Origin: Pseudomonadota bacterium
GTDB lineage: Bacteria > Pseudomonadota > Gammaproteobacteria > Xanthomonadales > Xanthomonadaceae
Direction of reading: 5' to 3'
Length of the DNA: 64,000 nt
Assembly: GCA_023388715.1 (NCBI GenBank)
Contig: JAEWFT010000035.1
Coordinates: 18,315 to 82,314 of the forward strand
Every line of letters starts with the position of its first letter. Position 1 is the stretch's first letter. Shown piece after piece: positions 1-8,669 of this stretch. Below the pieces are notes generated by a model. That model was given only the letters and a program-made list of their open reading frames with translations, did no database searches and was not told the origin of the DNA. The position numbers and the translations under genes are program-made.

Positions 1-1049
1 GACGTCTTGCCGATGAAGCCCGAGGTGGGCGGCACCACCGCCTCGGAGATGCCGGCGCGGCTGGGGTTGAACAGGTCGCCGAACACGCGCAGGCGCGACG
101 ACAGCCGCAGCATGTTGTTCTGCGCGAAGTCGCTCGCCTGCTGGCGGGTGGCCATCACGCCGAGCACGCTGCCCACCCAGATGCGGGTCTCGCCGGGCGG
201 CGACAGCCGCGACTCGTCGCCCGTGCGCAAGGCAAGCAGCAGGGGCGCGCCCGGCACCGATTCGGTGTCGTGCACGCTCATTCCCACCAGCGGGCTGTCG
301 GCGGTCACGGTGAGCTCGAACACCTCGCCCTCGATGCCGTACGCGCGCGAGAAGTAGCTCTGGGTGCGCGCCGGCGTCACCGCGTCGCCTTCCTCCTCGC
401 GCATCAGGCGGGCGCCGAAGAAGTGGAAGTACGCCAGCGAGGCCGCCAGCAGCGCCAGCCCGATCGGCAGCGGCGCGAACATGTTCAGCGGCTCGAGGGT
501 GGCGGCGCCGGAGGGCAGGTTGGCGTTCGCCGCCACCAGCAGGTCGTTGAGCAGGATCAGCGGCGAGTTGCCGACCATGGTCAGGCCGCCACCCATCACG
601 ATCGCGGCCACCAGCGGCAGCAGCATGCGCGAAAGCGTCAGCCCGGTGCGCGACGACAGGCGCGAGGCCACGGGCAGGAACAGCGACATCACCGCCGGGT
701 TCTGCATCACCGAACTGGTGAGCCCGGCCGCCGCCGAGGTCAGCAGCAGCAGGCGCGATTCCACCCCGTTCGCACGCCGCAGCAGCCAGCCCGACAGCCG
801 GTTGAGCGCGCCGGTGCGGTCTAGCCCGGCGCCGAGCACCATGGTCGCGATGATGCTCATCACCGCGTTGCCGGCGAAGCCGCCGAACAGGTCCTCGCGC
901 GGCACCAGCCCGGTCAGTCCGAGGACCACCAGCACCACCAGCGCGACCACGTCGGCGCGGATGCGCTCGAACAGGAACATCACCATGGTGAAGAAGACCA
1001 GGCCGAGCACCAGCTCCATGTCGGTGGTGAGCGTCAGCGTGGTTTCCAT
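1..1049 (-). CDS. SLC13/DASS-type membrane permease, 3' end outside window
   Basis: The gene starts with ATG at 1049 and runs off the left edge, so only about 349 N-terminal residues are visible. The translated minus strand gives closely packed hydrophobic helices with the segments SSVMQNPAVMSLFLPV and GGGLTMVGNSPLILLN. These resemble the re-entrant asparagine/proline hairpins of SLC13 and ArsB/NhaD anion permeases. After about residue 225 comes a soluble stretch with the look of a TrkA-C (RCK_C) domain, as found in the cytoplasmic loop of many bacterial SLC13 proteins. The likely role is sodium- or proton-coupled uptake of a dicarboxylate or sulfate; the substrate cannot be read. It lies 33 bp behind trmB on the same strand and is probably co-transcribed with it. 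Confidence 0.8.
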   Translation of the reverse strand, partial: METTLTLTTDMELVLGLVFFTMVMFLFERIRADVVALVVLVVLGLTGLVPREDLFGGFAGNAVMSIIATMVLGAGLDRTGALNRLSGWLLRRANGVESRLLLLTSAAAGLTSSVMQNPAVMSLFLPVASRLSSRTGLTLSRMLLPLVAAIVMGGGLTMVGNSPLILLNDLLVAANANLPSGAATLEPLNMFAPLPIGLALLAASLAYFHFFGARLMREEEGDAVTPARTQSYFSRAYGIEGEVFELTVTADSPLVGMSVHDTESVPGAPLLLALRTGDESRLSPPGETRIWVGSVLGVMATRQQASDFAQNNMLRLSSRLRVFGDLFNPSRAGISEAVVPPTSGFIGKT

Positions 1050-1082
1050 CCTGCGACGTCGGCTCCTGTCCCGTTCCGTGGC

Positions 1083-1817
1083 TCAGACGCGGTCGTACAG
1101 CAGGTCCCAGACCCCGTGCCCGAGTTTCTGGCCGCGGGTCTCGAAGTGGGTCTGCGGGCGCCAGTCGGGCCTGGGCACCGCGCCGCGCGCGCCGGTGCGA
1201 TTGGCGATGCCGGGCGTTGCATCGAGCACGTCCCACATCTGCTCGGCATAGTCCTGCCAATCGGTGGCAAGGTGCAAGCGTCCGCCGGGCGCCAGCTTGC
1301 GCACCAGCAGCGCGGCGAACTCCGGGTTCACCAGGCGCCGCTTGTGGTGCCGCTTCTTGTGCCAGGGATCCGGGAAGTAGATGCGGATCTCGTCCAGCGA
1401 CCCATCCGCGATCTCGTGCTCCAGCACTTCCACCGCGTCGTGGTGGAAGAGCTTCGCGTTTCTTGCATCATCCTCCGCCAGCGCATTGAGCAGGCGGCCG
1501 ACGCCGGGTGCATGCACCTCGATGCCGATGTGGTCGCGCCCCGGGTCGCGCCGCACGGAATGGCGGAAGGCTTCGCCGTTGCCGAAGCCGATCTCGAGGA
1601 TGCGCGGCGCCTTGCGTCCGAACGCGACATCGAAGTCGCGCGGCGTTCCCACATAGTTCAGGCCGAAGCGCGGCCACAGCTCGTCGAACGCGCGCTGTTG
1701 CGCCTCGGTGAAGCGGCCCTGCCGCAGCACGAAGCTGCGCACCTTGCGCTGGCCTTCGGTGACGGTGAACGGCTTGGGGGGCGCCTTGCGCCCGTCGCTG
1801 GCGAATGGGTCGGTCAT
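1083..1817 (-). CDS. trmB: tRNA (guanine-N7-)-methyltransferase TrmB
   Basis: This 244-residue protein should methylate G46 in the variable loop of tRNAs using S-adenosylmethionine. The SAM-binding motif I is clear ([12 protein letters not shown]), and the TrmB signature [15 protein letters not shown] follows about 90 residues later. The C-terminus contains the [11 protein letters not shown] motif typical of the family. The ATG at 1817 was chosen because it gives the usual N-terminus and overlaps the thiG stop as ATGA. The open frame continues further upstream inside thiG but has no family similarity there. The gene forms part of a thiS-thiG-trmB unit. Confidence 0.95.
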   Translation of the reverse strand: MTDPFASDGRKAPPKPFTVTEGQRKVRSFVLRQGRFTEAQQRAFDELWPRFGLNYVGTPRDFDVAFGRKAPRILEIGFGNGEAFRHSVRRDPGRDHIGIEVHAPGVGRLLNALAEDDARNAKLFHHDAVEVLEHEIADGSLDEIRIYFPDPWHKKRHHKRRLVNPEFAALLVRKLAPGGRLHLATDWQDYAEQMWDVLDATPGIANRTGARGAVPRPDWRPQTHFETRGQKLGHGVWDLLYDRV

Positions 1818-2611
1818 CCGCCGACCAGGCCATCGACCGGCGATGAGGCGGAGGCATAACGCTTGCGCGGGATGCGGCCGGCGAGGAAGGCCTCGCGTCC
1901 CGCCTCGACCGCCTTGCGCATCGCGCTGGCCATCAGCACCGGATCCCTCGCGCCGGCGATCGCGGTGTTCATCAGCACGCCGTCGCAGCCCAGCTCCATC
2001 GCGATCGCGGCGTCCGAGGCGGTGCCGACGCCGGCATCGACGATGATCGGCACCTTCGCGTTCTCGATGATTTCCAGCAGGTTGTAGCGGTTCTGGATGC
2101 CGAGCCCGGAGCCAATCGGCGCGGCCAGCGGCATCACCGCCACGCAGCCGATCTCTTCCAGCCGCTTGCACAGGATGGGATCGTCGGAGGTGTAGACCAT
2201 GACGTCGAAGCCGTCGGCGACCAGCTGCTCCGCGGCGGCCAGGGTCTGCACCACGTCCGGGTAGAGCGTGCGCGTATCGCCCAGCACCTCCAGCTTCACC
2301 AGCGCGTGGCCGTCGAGCAGCTCGCGCGCCAGCCGGCAGGTACGCACCGCTTCCTCGGCGGTATAGCAGCCGGCGGTGTTGGGCAGGATCGTGTAGCGCT
2401 CCGGCGGCAGCACGTCGAGCAGGTTGGGCTCGTCAGGCGACTGGCCGATGTTGCTGCGGCGGATCGCCACGGTGACGATTTGGGTACCGGCCGCCTCGGT
2501 CGCGCGGCGGGTTTCGTCGAGGTCCTTGAACTTGCCGGTGCCGGTCAGTAGGCGCGAGGCATAGGGCTTGCCCGCGATCAGCAGCGGGTCGTGCGGTGCG
2601 GGCGGGGTCAT
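1814..2611 (-). CDS. thiG: Thiazole synthase ThiG
   Basis: A 265-residue TIM-barrel enzyme that builds the thiazole phosphate of thiamine from deoxyxylulose phosphate, dehydroglycine and sulfur carried by ThiS thiocarboxylate. The family signatures [17 protein letters not shown] and [12 protein letters not shown] are present, and the Lys in VKLEVL is the Schiff-base lysine. Length matches the family. thiS lies 40 bp upstream, which fits co-expression of the sulfur carrier and the synthase. The 3' end overlaps trmB by 4 bp. No TPP riboswitch is seen upstream of thiS. Confidence 0.95.
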   Translation of the reverse strand: MTPPAPHDPLLIAGKPYASRLLTGTGKFKDLDETRRATEAAGTQIVTVAIRRSNIGQSPDEPNLLDVLPPERYTILPNTAGCYTAEEAVRTCRLARELLDGHALVKLEVLGDTRTLYPDVVQTLAAAEQLVADGFDVMVYTSDDPILCKRLEEIGCVAVMPLAAPIGSGLGIQNRYNLLEIIENAKVPIIVDAGVGTASDAAIAMELGCDGVLMNTAIAGARDPVLMASAMRKAVEAGREAFLAGRIPRKRYASASSPVDGLVGG

Positions 2612-2651
2612 GCGGTCATTATGGCCGAGCGCGTCGCGCTTGGCGGTGGCC

Positions 2652-2852
2652 TCAGCCGCCGCCCAGCGCGTGCACGATCTCGACGCGGTCGCCCGGGTGC
2701 AGCAGGTGCTCGCCGTGGAGGCTGCGCGGGATGATCGTGCCATTCACCTCGACCGCCACCCGGCGGCCGGCCAGGCCCGCGTCGTCAAGCAGGGCGAGGA
2801 CGGTGGTGCCGGCGTCCACCGGTCGGGGTTCGCCGTTCAACTGGATTTCCAT
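2652..2852 (-). CDS. thiS: Sulfur carrier protein ThiS
   Basis: A 66-residue ubiquitin-fold protein that begins MEIQLNGEP and ends in the di-glycine tail (HALGGG) that is adenylated and thiocarboxylated for thiazole synthesis. The start at 2852 gives the classical ThiS length; an ATG 18 bp upstream (2870) would add six residues with no family counterpart. It is the first gene of the thiS-thiG-trmB cluster. The activating enzyme ThiF and the oxidase ThiO are not in the window. Confidence 0.93.
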   Translation of the reverse strand: MEIQLNGEPRPVDAGTTVLALLDDAGLAGRRVAVEVNGTIIPRSLHGEHLLHPGDRVEIVHALGGG

Positions 2853-2903
2853 CCGCGTATTGTCTCCCACCCGGGGCGGTGACGCAGCGCAGCGTGAGAT
2901 CGT

Positions 2904-2909
2904 TACAAT
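2904..2909 (+). promoter_or_regulatory. Candidate -10 box of the esterase gene
   Basis: TACAAT, within TTACAAT, matches the sigma-70 -10 consensus at five of six positions. It lies about 85 bp before the esterase start, in the spacer divergent from thiS. No convincing -35 box is seen at 16-18 bp. Confidence 0.35.
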
Positions 2910-2993
2910 CCGGTGAAATCATCCGCGCCATGCGCTGACGTATGCCCGGGCGCGACGCCGTCGCACCCGCCAACCGCCCCTGAAAGGATCCCC

Positions 2994-4844
2994 ATGAACG
3001 CCACGCTCCGCCGGACCCTCGTCGCCACCGCACTGGCCCTGGCCACGGCCCCGGCACTTGCCGGCACCCCGGACTCGCCCTTTACCCGCACCGTCTTCTT
3101 CGGCGACAGCCTCACCGATGCCGGCTTCTTCCGCTCGCTGCTGCCGGCGAACGTGCAGTCGGTGACCGGCCAGTTCACCACCAACCCGGGCTATGTCTGG
3201 TCGCAGGTGCTGGCCGACTATTACGGCGGCGATGCCAGCGTGGCGTGGAAGGCCACCGGCACCGCCACCCCGGCGCGCGGCACCGGCGACAACTGGGCGG
3301 TGGGCGGCGCGCGCAACGGCGTCGACACCGTGGGCGCGCTGGGCTACACGCCTTCGCTGGCCAGCCAGTACGCGGCCTACCGCGCCGCCGGCAACGCGGT
3401 CGACCCGAACGCGCTGTACACCGTTTGGGGCGGCGCCAACGACCTGTTCGCGGTGCAGGCCAACCCGGCACAGGCGCAGCAGATCATCGGCTCGGCGGTC
3501 ACCGCGCAGGTGGGCCTGATCGGCGCGCTGACCCAGGCCGGCGCCCAGTACATCCTGGTGCCGACCATTCCCGACATCGGCCTGACCCCGGCGTCGCGCG
3601 CCGGCGGCGCCACCGCGATGGCGCAGGGCACCGCGCTGGCAAACAGCTACAACAACGCGCTGTTCGGCGCGCTCACGCAGTCCAACCTGCGGGTGATCCC
3701 GGTAGACACCTTCCACTTCCTGCAGGAAGTGGTGGCCAACCCCGCCGAGTTCGGCATCGCCAACGTCACCGGCACCGCCTGCCAGCCGCAGGTGACCGCG
3801 CAGTCGCTGACCTGCAACCCCAGCTCCTACGCCACCAGCGACGCGCAGACGCGCTACCTGTTCGCCGACGGCGTGCATCCCACCAGCGGTGCGCACAAGG
3901 CGGTCGCGGATCTCGCCATCTCGGTGATCGACGGCCCCCGCCAGATCGCCGTGCTGCCGCATTCGGCGGCGATGGTGGGCCGCGCGCGCGCGCAGATGGT
4001 GGAAGGCGCGCTTGCCGGCGCCGGCGACGGCATGTACTGGTGGGGCAACCTGCGCGGCGAACAGCAGCGCTTCAATGATTCGCACGGCTTCGACGGGGAA
4101 GGCGTCACCGGCAGCCTGGGGCTGAGCCGGCGCAGCGGCAACCTGGTGTACGGCGGCTTCCTCGGCCACGGCCGGCAGGACATCGATTTCGGCGCGCGGC
4201 GTGGCGACTTCCGCCAGACCGATACCAGCATCGGCGCTTACCTCGGCTGGCAGGGCGAGGGCGGCGGCTGGGCCAATGCGCAGGCCAGCTGGACCCAGCT
4301 TGGCTTCAAGGTCGAGCGCCAGGTCAACCTCGGCCAGGCCACGCGCTACCACCGCGGCTCGCCCGATGGCGACAACCTGGGCGTCGGCGCCAGCGCCGGC
4401 TGGACCTTCAACCATGGCGCGCTGAGCCACGGGCCGGTGGTGTCGGTGCTGGCACAGAAGATCTCGGTCGACGGCTACGAGGAAGACAGCACGCTGTCCA
4501 GCGCGCTGGCCTTCCCCGAGCAGGACGGCGACTCGCTGATCGGCAGCGCTGGCTGGCAGCTCAGCTACACCATCAACGAGCACCTCGAGCCGTATGCGCG
4601 CGTCACCTGGGACCGCGAGTTCCAGGACGCGCCCGCGCATGCCTACGCGCAGCTGCGCTCGATGCCGAACACCGCCCCCTACGCGGTTCCGGGACTGGAC
4701 TTCGACGATACCTACGGCACCCTGTCCTATGGCGTCCGCAGCCAGCTCGGCGGCTTCGACATCACCACCGGCAGCCACCTGACCGTGGGCCAGCGGGGCG
4801 GGCACGACGCCAGCTTCTTCCTGAACGTGGGCGGCAAGTTCTGA
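2994..4844 (+). CDS. GDSL/SGNH esterase autotransporter
   Basis: A 616-residue secreted esterase of the EstA/autotransporter type. Residues 1-23 form a signal peptide ending ALA. The passenger is a GDSL hydrolase: block I FFGDSLTDAG (nucleophile Ser39), the block with Gly in VGGARN near 103, GGAND near 146-150 (Asn of the oxyanion hole), and block V DGVHPTSGAH with Asp292 and His295. From about 340 to the end the sequence alternates aromatic and polar residues and stops in GGKF, as expected for an outer-membrane autotransporter beta-barrel with a terminal Phe. The ATG at 2994 was chosen because GAAAGGA lies just upstream and the signal peptide follows directly. It is probably surface-anchored and acts on lipids or esters; the substrate is not determinable. 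Confidence 0.92.
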   Translation: MNATLRRTLVATALALATAPALAGTPDSPFTRTVFFGDSLTDAGFFRSLLPANVQSVTGQFTTNPGYVWSQVLADYYGGDASVAWKATGTATPARGTGDNWAVGGARNGVDTVGALGYTPSLASQYAAYRAAGNAVDPNALYTVWGGANDLFAVQANPAQAQQIIGSAVTAQVGLIGALTQAGAQYILVPTIPDIGLTPASRAGGATAMAQGTALANSYNNALFGALTQSNLRVIPVDTFHFLQEVVANPAEFGIANVTGTACQPQVTAQSLTCNPSSYATSDAQTRYLFADGVHPTSGAHKAVADLAISVIDGPRQIAVLPHSAAMVGRARAQMVEGALAGAGDGMYWWGNLRGEQQRFNDSHGFDGEGVTGSLGLSRRSGNLVYGGFLGHGRQDIDFGARRGDFRQTDTSIGAYLGWQGEGGGWANAQASWTQLGFKVERQVNLGQATRYHRGSPDGDNLGVGASAGWTFNHGALSHGPVVSVLAQKISVDGYEEDSTLSSALAFPEQDGDSLIGSAGWQLSYTINEHLEPYARVTWDREFQDAPAHAYAQLRSMPNTAPYAVPGLDFDDTYGTLSYGVRSQLGGFDITTGSHLTVGQRGGHDASFFLNVGGKF

Positions 4845-4874
4845 GCGGTACCGCGCCGTGCGGTGGCCGGGGCG

Positions 4875-4903
4875 TTGCCCGGCACCGGCCGGCGGCATAG
4901 ACT
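4875..4903 (+). promoter_or_regulatory. Promoter of tRNA-Gly
   Basis: TTGCCC (4875-4880) and TAGACT (4898-4903) are separated by exactly 17 bp, each matching the sigma-70 consensus at four of six positions. The predicted start, about 7 bp downstream, lies just before the mature tRNA 5' end. Confidence 0.55.
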
Positions 4904-4913
4904 GGCGGCGTTC

Positions 4914-4987
4914 GCGGGCGTAGTTCAATGGTAGAACTGCAGCTTCCCAAGCTGCTAGCGTGGGTTCGATTCCCATCGCCCGCTCCA
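4914..4987 (+). tRNA. tRNA-Gly (anticodon CCC)
   Basis: A 74-nt cloverleaf. The acceptor stem GCGGGCG pairs with CGCCCGC, the D-arm is TAGTTCAATGGTAGAAC, and the anticodon arm GCAGC-TTCCCAA-GCTGC has CCC at positions 34-36. The T-arm carries GGTTCGATTCC, and CCA is encoded at 4985-4987. It reads GGG codons and stands alone rather than in a tRNA cluster. Confidence 0.97.
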
Positions 4988-4995
4988 GCATCGAG

Positions 4996-5023
4996 AAGGC
5001 GGCATCCCCCGGGGTGCCGCCTT
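4996..5023 (+). terminator. Terminator after tRNA-Gly
   Basis: AAGGCGGCA and TGCCGCCTT form a perfect 9-bp stem, extended inward by CCCC/GGGG. It begins 9 bp after the tRNA CCA end and is followed by a T-rich tail (CGTCGTTTCC). Confidence 0.75.
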
Positions 5024-5106
5024 CGTCGTTTCCGGCCCGCGGAAAGCGTCGTGCGGGCGCGGCGGGTATGGAATGATGCGCACCCCACCGCGCGCGCCGC
5101 ACGCCG

Positions 5107-6000
5107 ATGAAGCTGGCGATCCTCTCCCGCAACAGCAAGCTCTACTCCACCCGCCGGCTGGTCGAGGCGGCGCGCGAGCGCGGCCACAGCGTGCGCGTGC
5201 TCGATCCGCTGCGCTGCTACATGCGGATCAGCACCGAAGGGTTCGAGATGCGCTACAAGGGCAGACCGATCTCCGGCTACGGCGCGGTGGTGCCGCGGAT
5301 CGGCGCGTCGGTCACGCGCTACGGCTGCGCGGTGCTGCGCCAGTTCGAGCTGATGGGCTGCTACACCCCGAACAGCGCCGCGGCGATCATGCGCGCGCGC
5401 GACAAGCTGCGCTGCCACCAGGTCCTGGCCGCCGCCGGGATCGACCTGCCCGCCACCGTGTTTGGCGACAACCCGGACGACACCGGCGACCTGCTGGCGC
5501 TGCTGGGCCCGCCGCCGCACGTGATCAAGCTCAACGAAGGCACGCAGGGCACCGGCGTGATGCTCACCGAGAAGCTGTCGGCGTCGCGCGGCGCGGTGGA
5601 GACCCTGCGCGGCCTGTATGCCAATTTCATCCTGCAGGAGTTCATCGGCGAGGCGAAGGGGGCTGACCTGCGCTGCCTCGTGGTCGGCGACCACGTGGTC
5701 GCGGCGATGCGGCGGCAGGCGCCGAAGGGGGATTTCCGCTCCAACCTGCATCGCGGCGGAACCGCGCGCGCGATCAAGCCGACCCGGCGCGAGGTGGCGA
5801 CCGCGCTGGGCGCGGCGCGCGCGCTCGGCCTGGGGGTGGCGGGCGTCGACCTCATCCGCAGCCGGCGCGGGCCACTGGTGCTGGAAGTGAATTCCTCGCC
5901 CGGCCTGGAGGGGATCGAGGCGGCCACCGGGATCGACATCGCCGGCGCCGTCGTCGAGCACGTGGTCGCGCGCCCGCCGGCGCACCAGCCAGCGCATTGA
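5107..6000 (+). CDS. rimK: Ribosomal protein S6--L-glutamate ligase RimK
   Basis: A 297-residue ATP-grasp ligase that adds glutamates to the C-terminus of ribosomal protein S6. It begins MKLAILSRN as RimK proteins do. The ATP-grasp core shows [13 protein letters not shown], the LQEFI strand and [10 protein letters not shown], followed by the metal-binding end [13 protein letters not shown]. Length equals that of E. coli RimK. A single start codon is available. The related enzymes that act on glutathione or coenzyme F420 lack several of these exact motifs, so the RimK call is firm. Confidence 0.93.
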   Translation: MKLAILSRNSKLYSTRRLVEAARERGHSVRVLDPLRCYMRISTEGFEMRYKGRPISGYGAVVPRIGASVTRYGCAVLRQFELMGCYTPNSAAAIMRARDKLRCHQVLAAAGIDLPATVFGDNPDDTGDLLALLGPPPHVIKLNEGTQGTGVMLTEKLSASRGAVETLRGLYANFILQEFIGEAKGADLRCLVVGDHVVAAMRRQAPKGDFRSNLHRGGTARAIKPTRREVATALGAARALGLGVAGVDLIRSRRGPLVLEVNSSPGLEGIEAATGIDIAGAVVEHVVARPPAHQPAH

Positions 6001-6121
6001 GGCACCAAAGGGCGCCGGTACCGATGGCATATGCCGGACATGCCTGCGGCGCGCAGAATCGGCCATTCGCCGCGGCAGGCCATTGCCGGTCGCCGCAAGG
6101 GTTATGAGCATGAGGTGCCAG

Positions 6122-6598
6122 ATGAGCAGGTTGCACGCCGCGGTGCTTGCCGCAATCCTCGCCAGCACGGCGGTGTTCCCCGCCGCGGCGGCCACGCCCG
6201 CGCTCGACGCCGGTGCCACCTTCCAGGTCCAGCGCGACGCCATCCTCAAGGCGCTGGAGGATGGCGAGACCTACATCGAGATCCGGTCCACCGACCGGGA
6301 CCGGGTGCGCGAACTGCTGGGGCGGATCGAGACGCTGTTGGCGGGCAAGAGCCGTCTTGATGAACTGTCCGAGGATGCCAAAGTCCAGGCCTTCAACGAC
6401 CAGCAGGAGATCAATGCGCTGCTGACCCGCGCCCTGACCGACAGCCGGATGGTCTGCGAACGCGAGCAGAAGGTGGGTTCGCACCGCCGCACCACGAGCT
6501 GCATGACCGTGGCCGCACGCCGTCGCGCGCGCGATGCGGCGCAGGACGCGGTGATGCGCGCCAATGTCCGCCGTCTGGAGCAGGAACAGGAGCGTTGA
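6122..6598 (+). CDS. Unknown exported protein
   Basis: A 158-residue protein of unknown function. The first ~22 residues (SRLHAAVLAAILASTAVFPA then AAA) form a signal peptide. The mature part is helical and rich in charged residues (Arg, Glu, Asp), with two cysteines (CEREQ and SCMTV) that could form a disulfide in the periplasm. The start at 6122 is preferred because GAGGTG sits five bases upstream; in-frame ATGs at 6083, 6104 and 6110 would give longer, poorer signal sequences. It lies 58 bp ahead of the response regulator gene, so it may share its transcript. Confidence 0.7.
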   Translation: MSRLHAAVLAAILASTAVFPAAAATPALDAGATFQVQRDAILKALEDGETYIEIRSTDRDRVRELLGRIETLLAGKSRLDELSEDAKVQAFNDQQEINALLTRALTDSRMVCEREQKVGSHRRTTSCMTVAARRRARDAAQDAVMRANVRRLEQEQER

Positions 6599-6655
6599 TC
6601 GATTCTTGCTCGGGGTCGCGCTAGGCTGCCGGATTCACGGAGAACTGGACCCCCC

Positions 6656-7339
6656 ATGCGCATTCTGGTCATCGAGGACAATACCGACATCGCCGCCAAC
6701 CTGGGCGATTACCTGGAGGACCAGGGCCACACCGTGGACTTCGCCGCCGATGGCGTGACGGGGCTGCACCTGGCGGTGGTGCACGACTTCGACGCGATCG
6801 TGCTGGACCTCAACCTTCCCGGGATGGACGGGCTGGAGGTCTGCCGGAAGCTGCGCAACGACGCGCGCAAGCAGACCCCGGTGCTGATGCTGACCGCCCG
6901 CGATTCGCTGGAGCACAAGCTCGCGGGCTTCGACTCGGGTGCCGACGATTACCTGATCAAGCCGTTCGCGCTGCAGGAAGTCGACGTGCGCCTGAACGCG
7001 CTGGCCCGCCGCGGGCGCGGCCCGCAGACGCGGGTGCTGGAGGTGGGCGAGCTGGAGTTCAACCTCGACACCCTGGAAGTGCGTCGCCAGGGCAAGCTGC
7101 TGCAGCTCAACCCGACCGCGCTCAAGATCCTGCAGGCGCTGATGGAGGCCTCGCCGGCGGTGGTCACCCGCCAGGACCTGGAAACCCGCGTCTGGGGCGA
7201 GGAGCTGCCGGATTCGGACTCCCTGCGCGTGCACATCCATGGCCTGCGCGCGGTGATCGACAAGCCCTTCGGCGTGCCGATGATCCAGACCCGGCACGGC
7301 ATCGGCTATCGCATCGCGGTCCCGGATGCCGCCGCCTGA
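6656..7339 (+). CDS. OmpR-family response regulator
   Basis: A 227-residue two-component regulator. The receiver domain (residues 1-115) carries the acidic pair Glu8/Asp9, the phospho-acceptor Asp51 (IVLDLNLPGMDG), Thr80 and Lys102. The winged-helix DNA-binding domain (about 130-225) ends in the usual IQTRHGIGYRI hairpin. It overlaps the histidine kinase gene by 14 bp, so the two are translationally coupled. From memory the sequence is close to ColR of Xanthomonas campestris, but this was not checked and no symbol is assigned. Confidence 0.92.
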   Translation: MRILVIEDNTDIAANLGDYLEDQGHTVDFAADGVTGLHLAVVHDFDAIVLDLNLPGMDGLEVCRKLRNDARKQTPVLMLTARDSLEHKLAGFDSGADDYLIKPFALQEVDVRLNALARRGRGPQTRVLEVGELEFNLDTLEVRRQGKLLQLNPTALKILQALMEASPAVVTRQDLETRVWGEELPDSDSLRVHIHGLRAVIDKPFGVPMIQTRHGIGYRIAVPDAAA

Positions 7340-8669
7340 GCCGGCACGGCGGGCGGCGCCGCGGGGCCGCCGGCGCCTGCGCACCCGCATCATCGTCTCC
7401 TTCGCGCTGCTCGGGTTCGGGCTGACCGCGCTGTTCGCGGCAGCGATGCTCAACCTGCGCAACCGGCTGGAGAACCAGCTGATCGAGAACACCCTGCAGC
7501 GCGAGGTCGCCAGCCTCGTCGAGCAGGTGGAGACGCGGCCCGCGGAACAGCCGTACTTCCTGATGTTCGATGCGCGCACCTTCAGCGACGAGAACGCGTA
7601 CCGGATCAATCCGCTGTACCGCAACCTCGGCAGCGGCGTGCACGAGGTGCGGGAACAGGATGCCGATGGCGTGATGCAGGTGTACAAGGTCGCCGTGCGC
7701 CGCGGGCGCAGCGTCGATGGCAAGCCGTTCACCAGCCTGGTCCGCTACAACGTCACCGGGGCATCGGCGACCTCCGACCTGCTGACCAAGCTGCTCCTGG
7801 GCGCGGTGCCGGTGTTCACGCTGTTCGCGCTGTTGCTGGGCTGGTGGTCGGCGTCGCGGGTGATGGCGCCGGTGTCGGAGCTGGCGCGGCGACTGCGGCG
7901 CTCCGGCGCCAGTTCCGATCCGGAGGCGCTGGCGCCGCTGTTCCCGCCCGACGAGGTCGGCGAGCTGGCCAAGGCGCTGGACGACTACGCCGGGCGGTTG
8001 ACCGAGGTGGTCCAGCGCGACCGCGAGTTCAACGCCGATGTCAGCCACGAATTGCGCACGCCGCTGGCGGTCATCCGTGGCGCCGCCGAGCTGATGCTGG
8101 CGCGGCCGGACCTCGACGAGCGCACGCGCACCCGCCTGCAGCGGATCAAGCGCGCCGAGCAGCAATGCACCGACCTGATCAGCGCGCTGCTGCTGCTGTC
8201 GCGCAACGAGCGCGCGGTGGGCCAGTGCGACGTCGCCCGGGTGGCGCAGCAACTGCTGGAAAGCCACCGCGCGCAGCTGGGCGGCAAGCCGCTGCAGCTG
8301 GTGCAGCAGGGCGAGGCCAGCGTCATCCTCGATGCGCCCGAATCCGCGCTTGCGGTCGCGCTGGGCAACCTCATCGGCAACGCGGTGAAGTACACCCAGA
8401 GCGGGGATGTCGTGGTGCGCGTGCATCGCGGGTCGGTGGAGGTCGTGGACTCCGGCCCCGGGCTCAGCGCCGAGGACGCGGCGCAGCTGTTCCAGCGCGG
8501 CTATCGCGGGACCCACGCCGGGCATTCGCAGGGCGGCGGCATTGGCCTGTCGATCGTGCGCCGGCTGTGCGACCTCTACGGCTGGGACGTGCAGGTGCGC
8601 CCGGGCGAACCGCGCGGCGTGGTGGCGGTGCTGCGGTTCTCGCCGGGACCGGGCGACGCCGCCGCCTGA
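7326..8669 (+). CDS. Two-component sensor histidine kinase
   Basis: A 447-residue membrane kinase, partner of the overlapping OmpR-type regulator. Membrane helices lie at about 22-43 and 155-178 and enclose a periplasmic sensor of some 110 residues. A HAMP linker follows, then the phospho-acceptor box FNADVSHELRTPLAV (His241), and an ATPase domain with the N box ALGNLIGNAVKYT, G1 box DSGPGL and G2 box GGGIGLSIV. The sensor has no recognisable family. The stop codon directly abuts the stop of ilvE on the other strand. Confidence 0.9.
   Translation: MPPPEPARRAAPRGRRRLRTRIIVSFALLGFGLTALFAAAMLNLRNRLENQLIENTLQREVASLVEQVETRPAEQPYFLMFDARTFSDENAYRINPLYRNLGSGVHEVREQDADGVMQVYKVAVRRGRSVDGKPFTSLVRYNVTGASATSDLLTKLLLGAVPVFTLFALLLGWWSASRVMAPVSELARRLRRSGASSDPEALAPLFPPDEVGELAKALDDYAGRLTEVVQRDREFNADVSHELRTPLAVIRGAAELMLARPDLDERTRTRLQRIKRAEQQCTDLISALLLLSRNERAVGQCDVARVAQQLLESHRAQLGGKPLQLVQQGEASVILDAPESALAVALGNLIGNAVKYTQSGDVVVRVHRGSVEVVDSGPGLSAEDAAQLFQRGYRGTHAGHSQGGGIGLSIVRRLCDLYGWDVQVRPGEPRGVVAVLRFSPGPGDAAA

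Noticed and set aside
2853..2993. TPP riboswitch before thiS
   Set aside because: Neither the CTGAGA nor the ACCTGA block of the class is found on the minus strand.
2919..5138. Long minus-strand frame over the esterase and tRNA-Gly
   Set aside because: It crosses a tRNA gene and is antisense to a motif-complete GDSL autotransporter.
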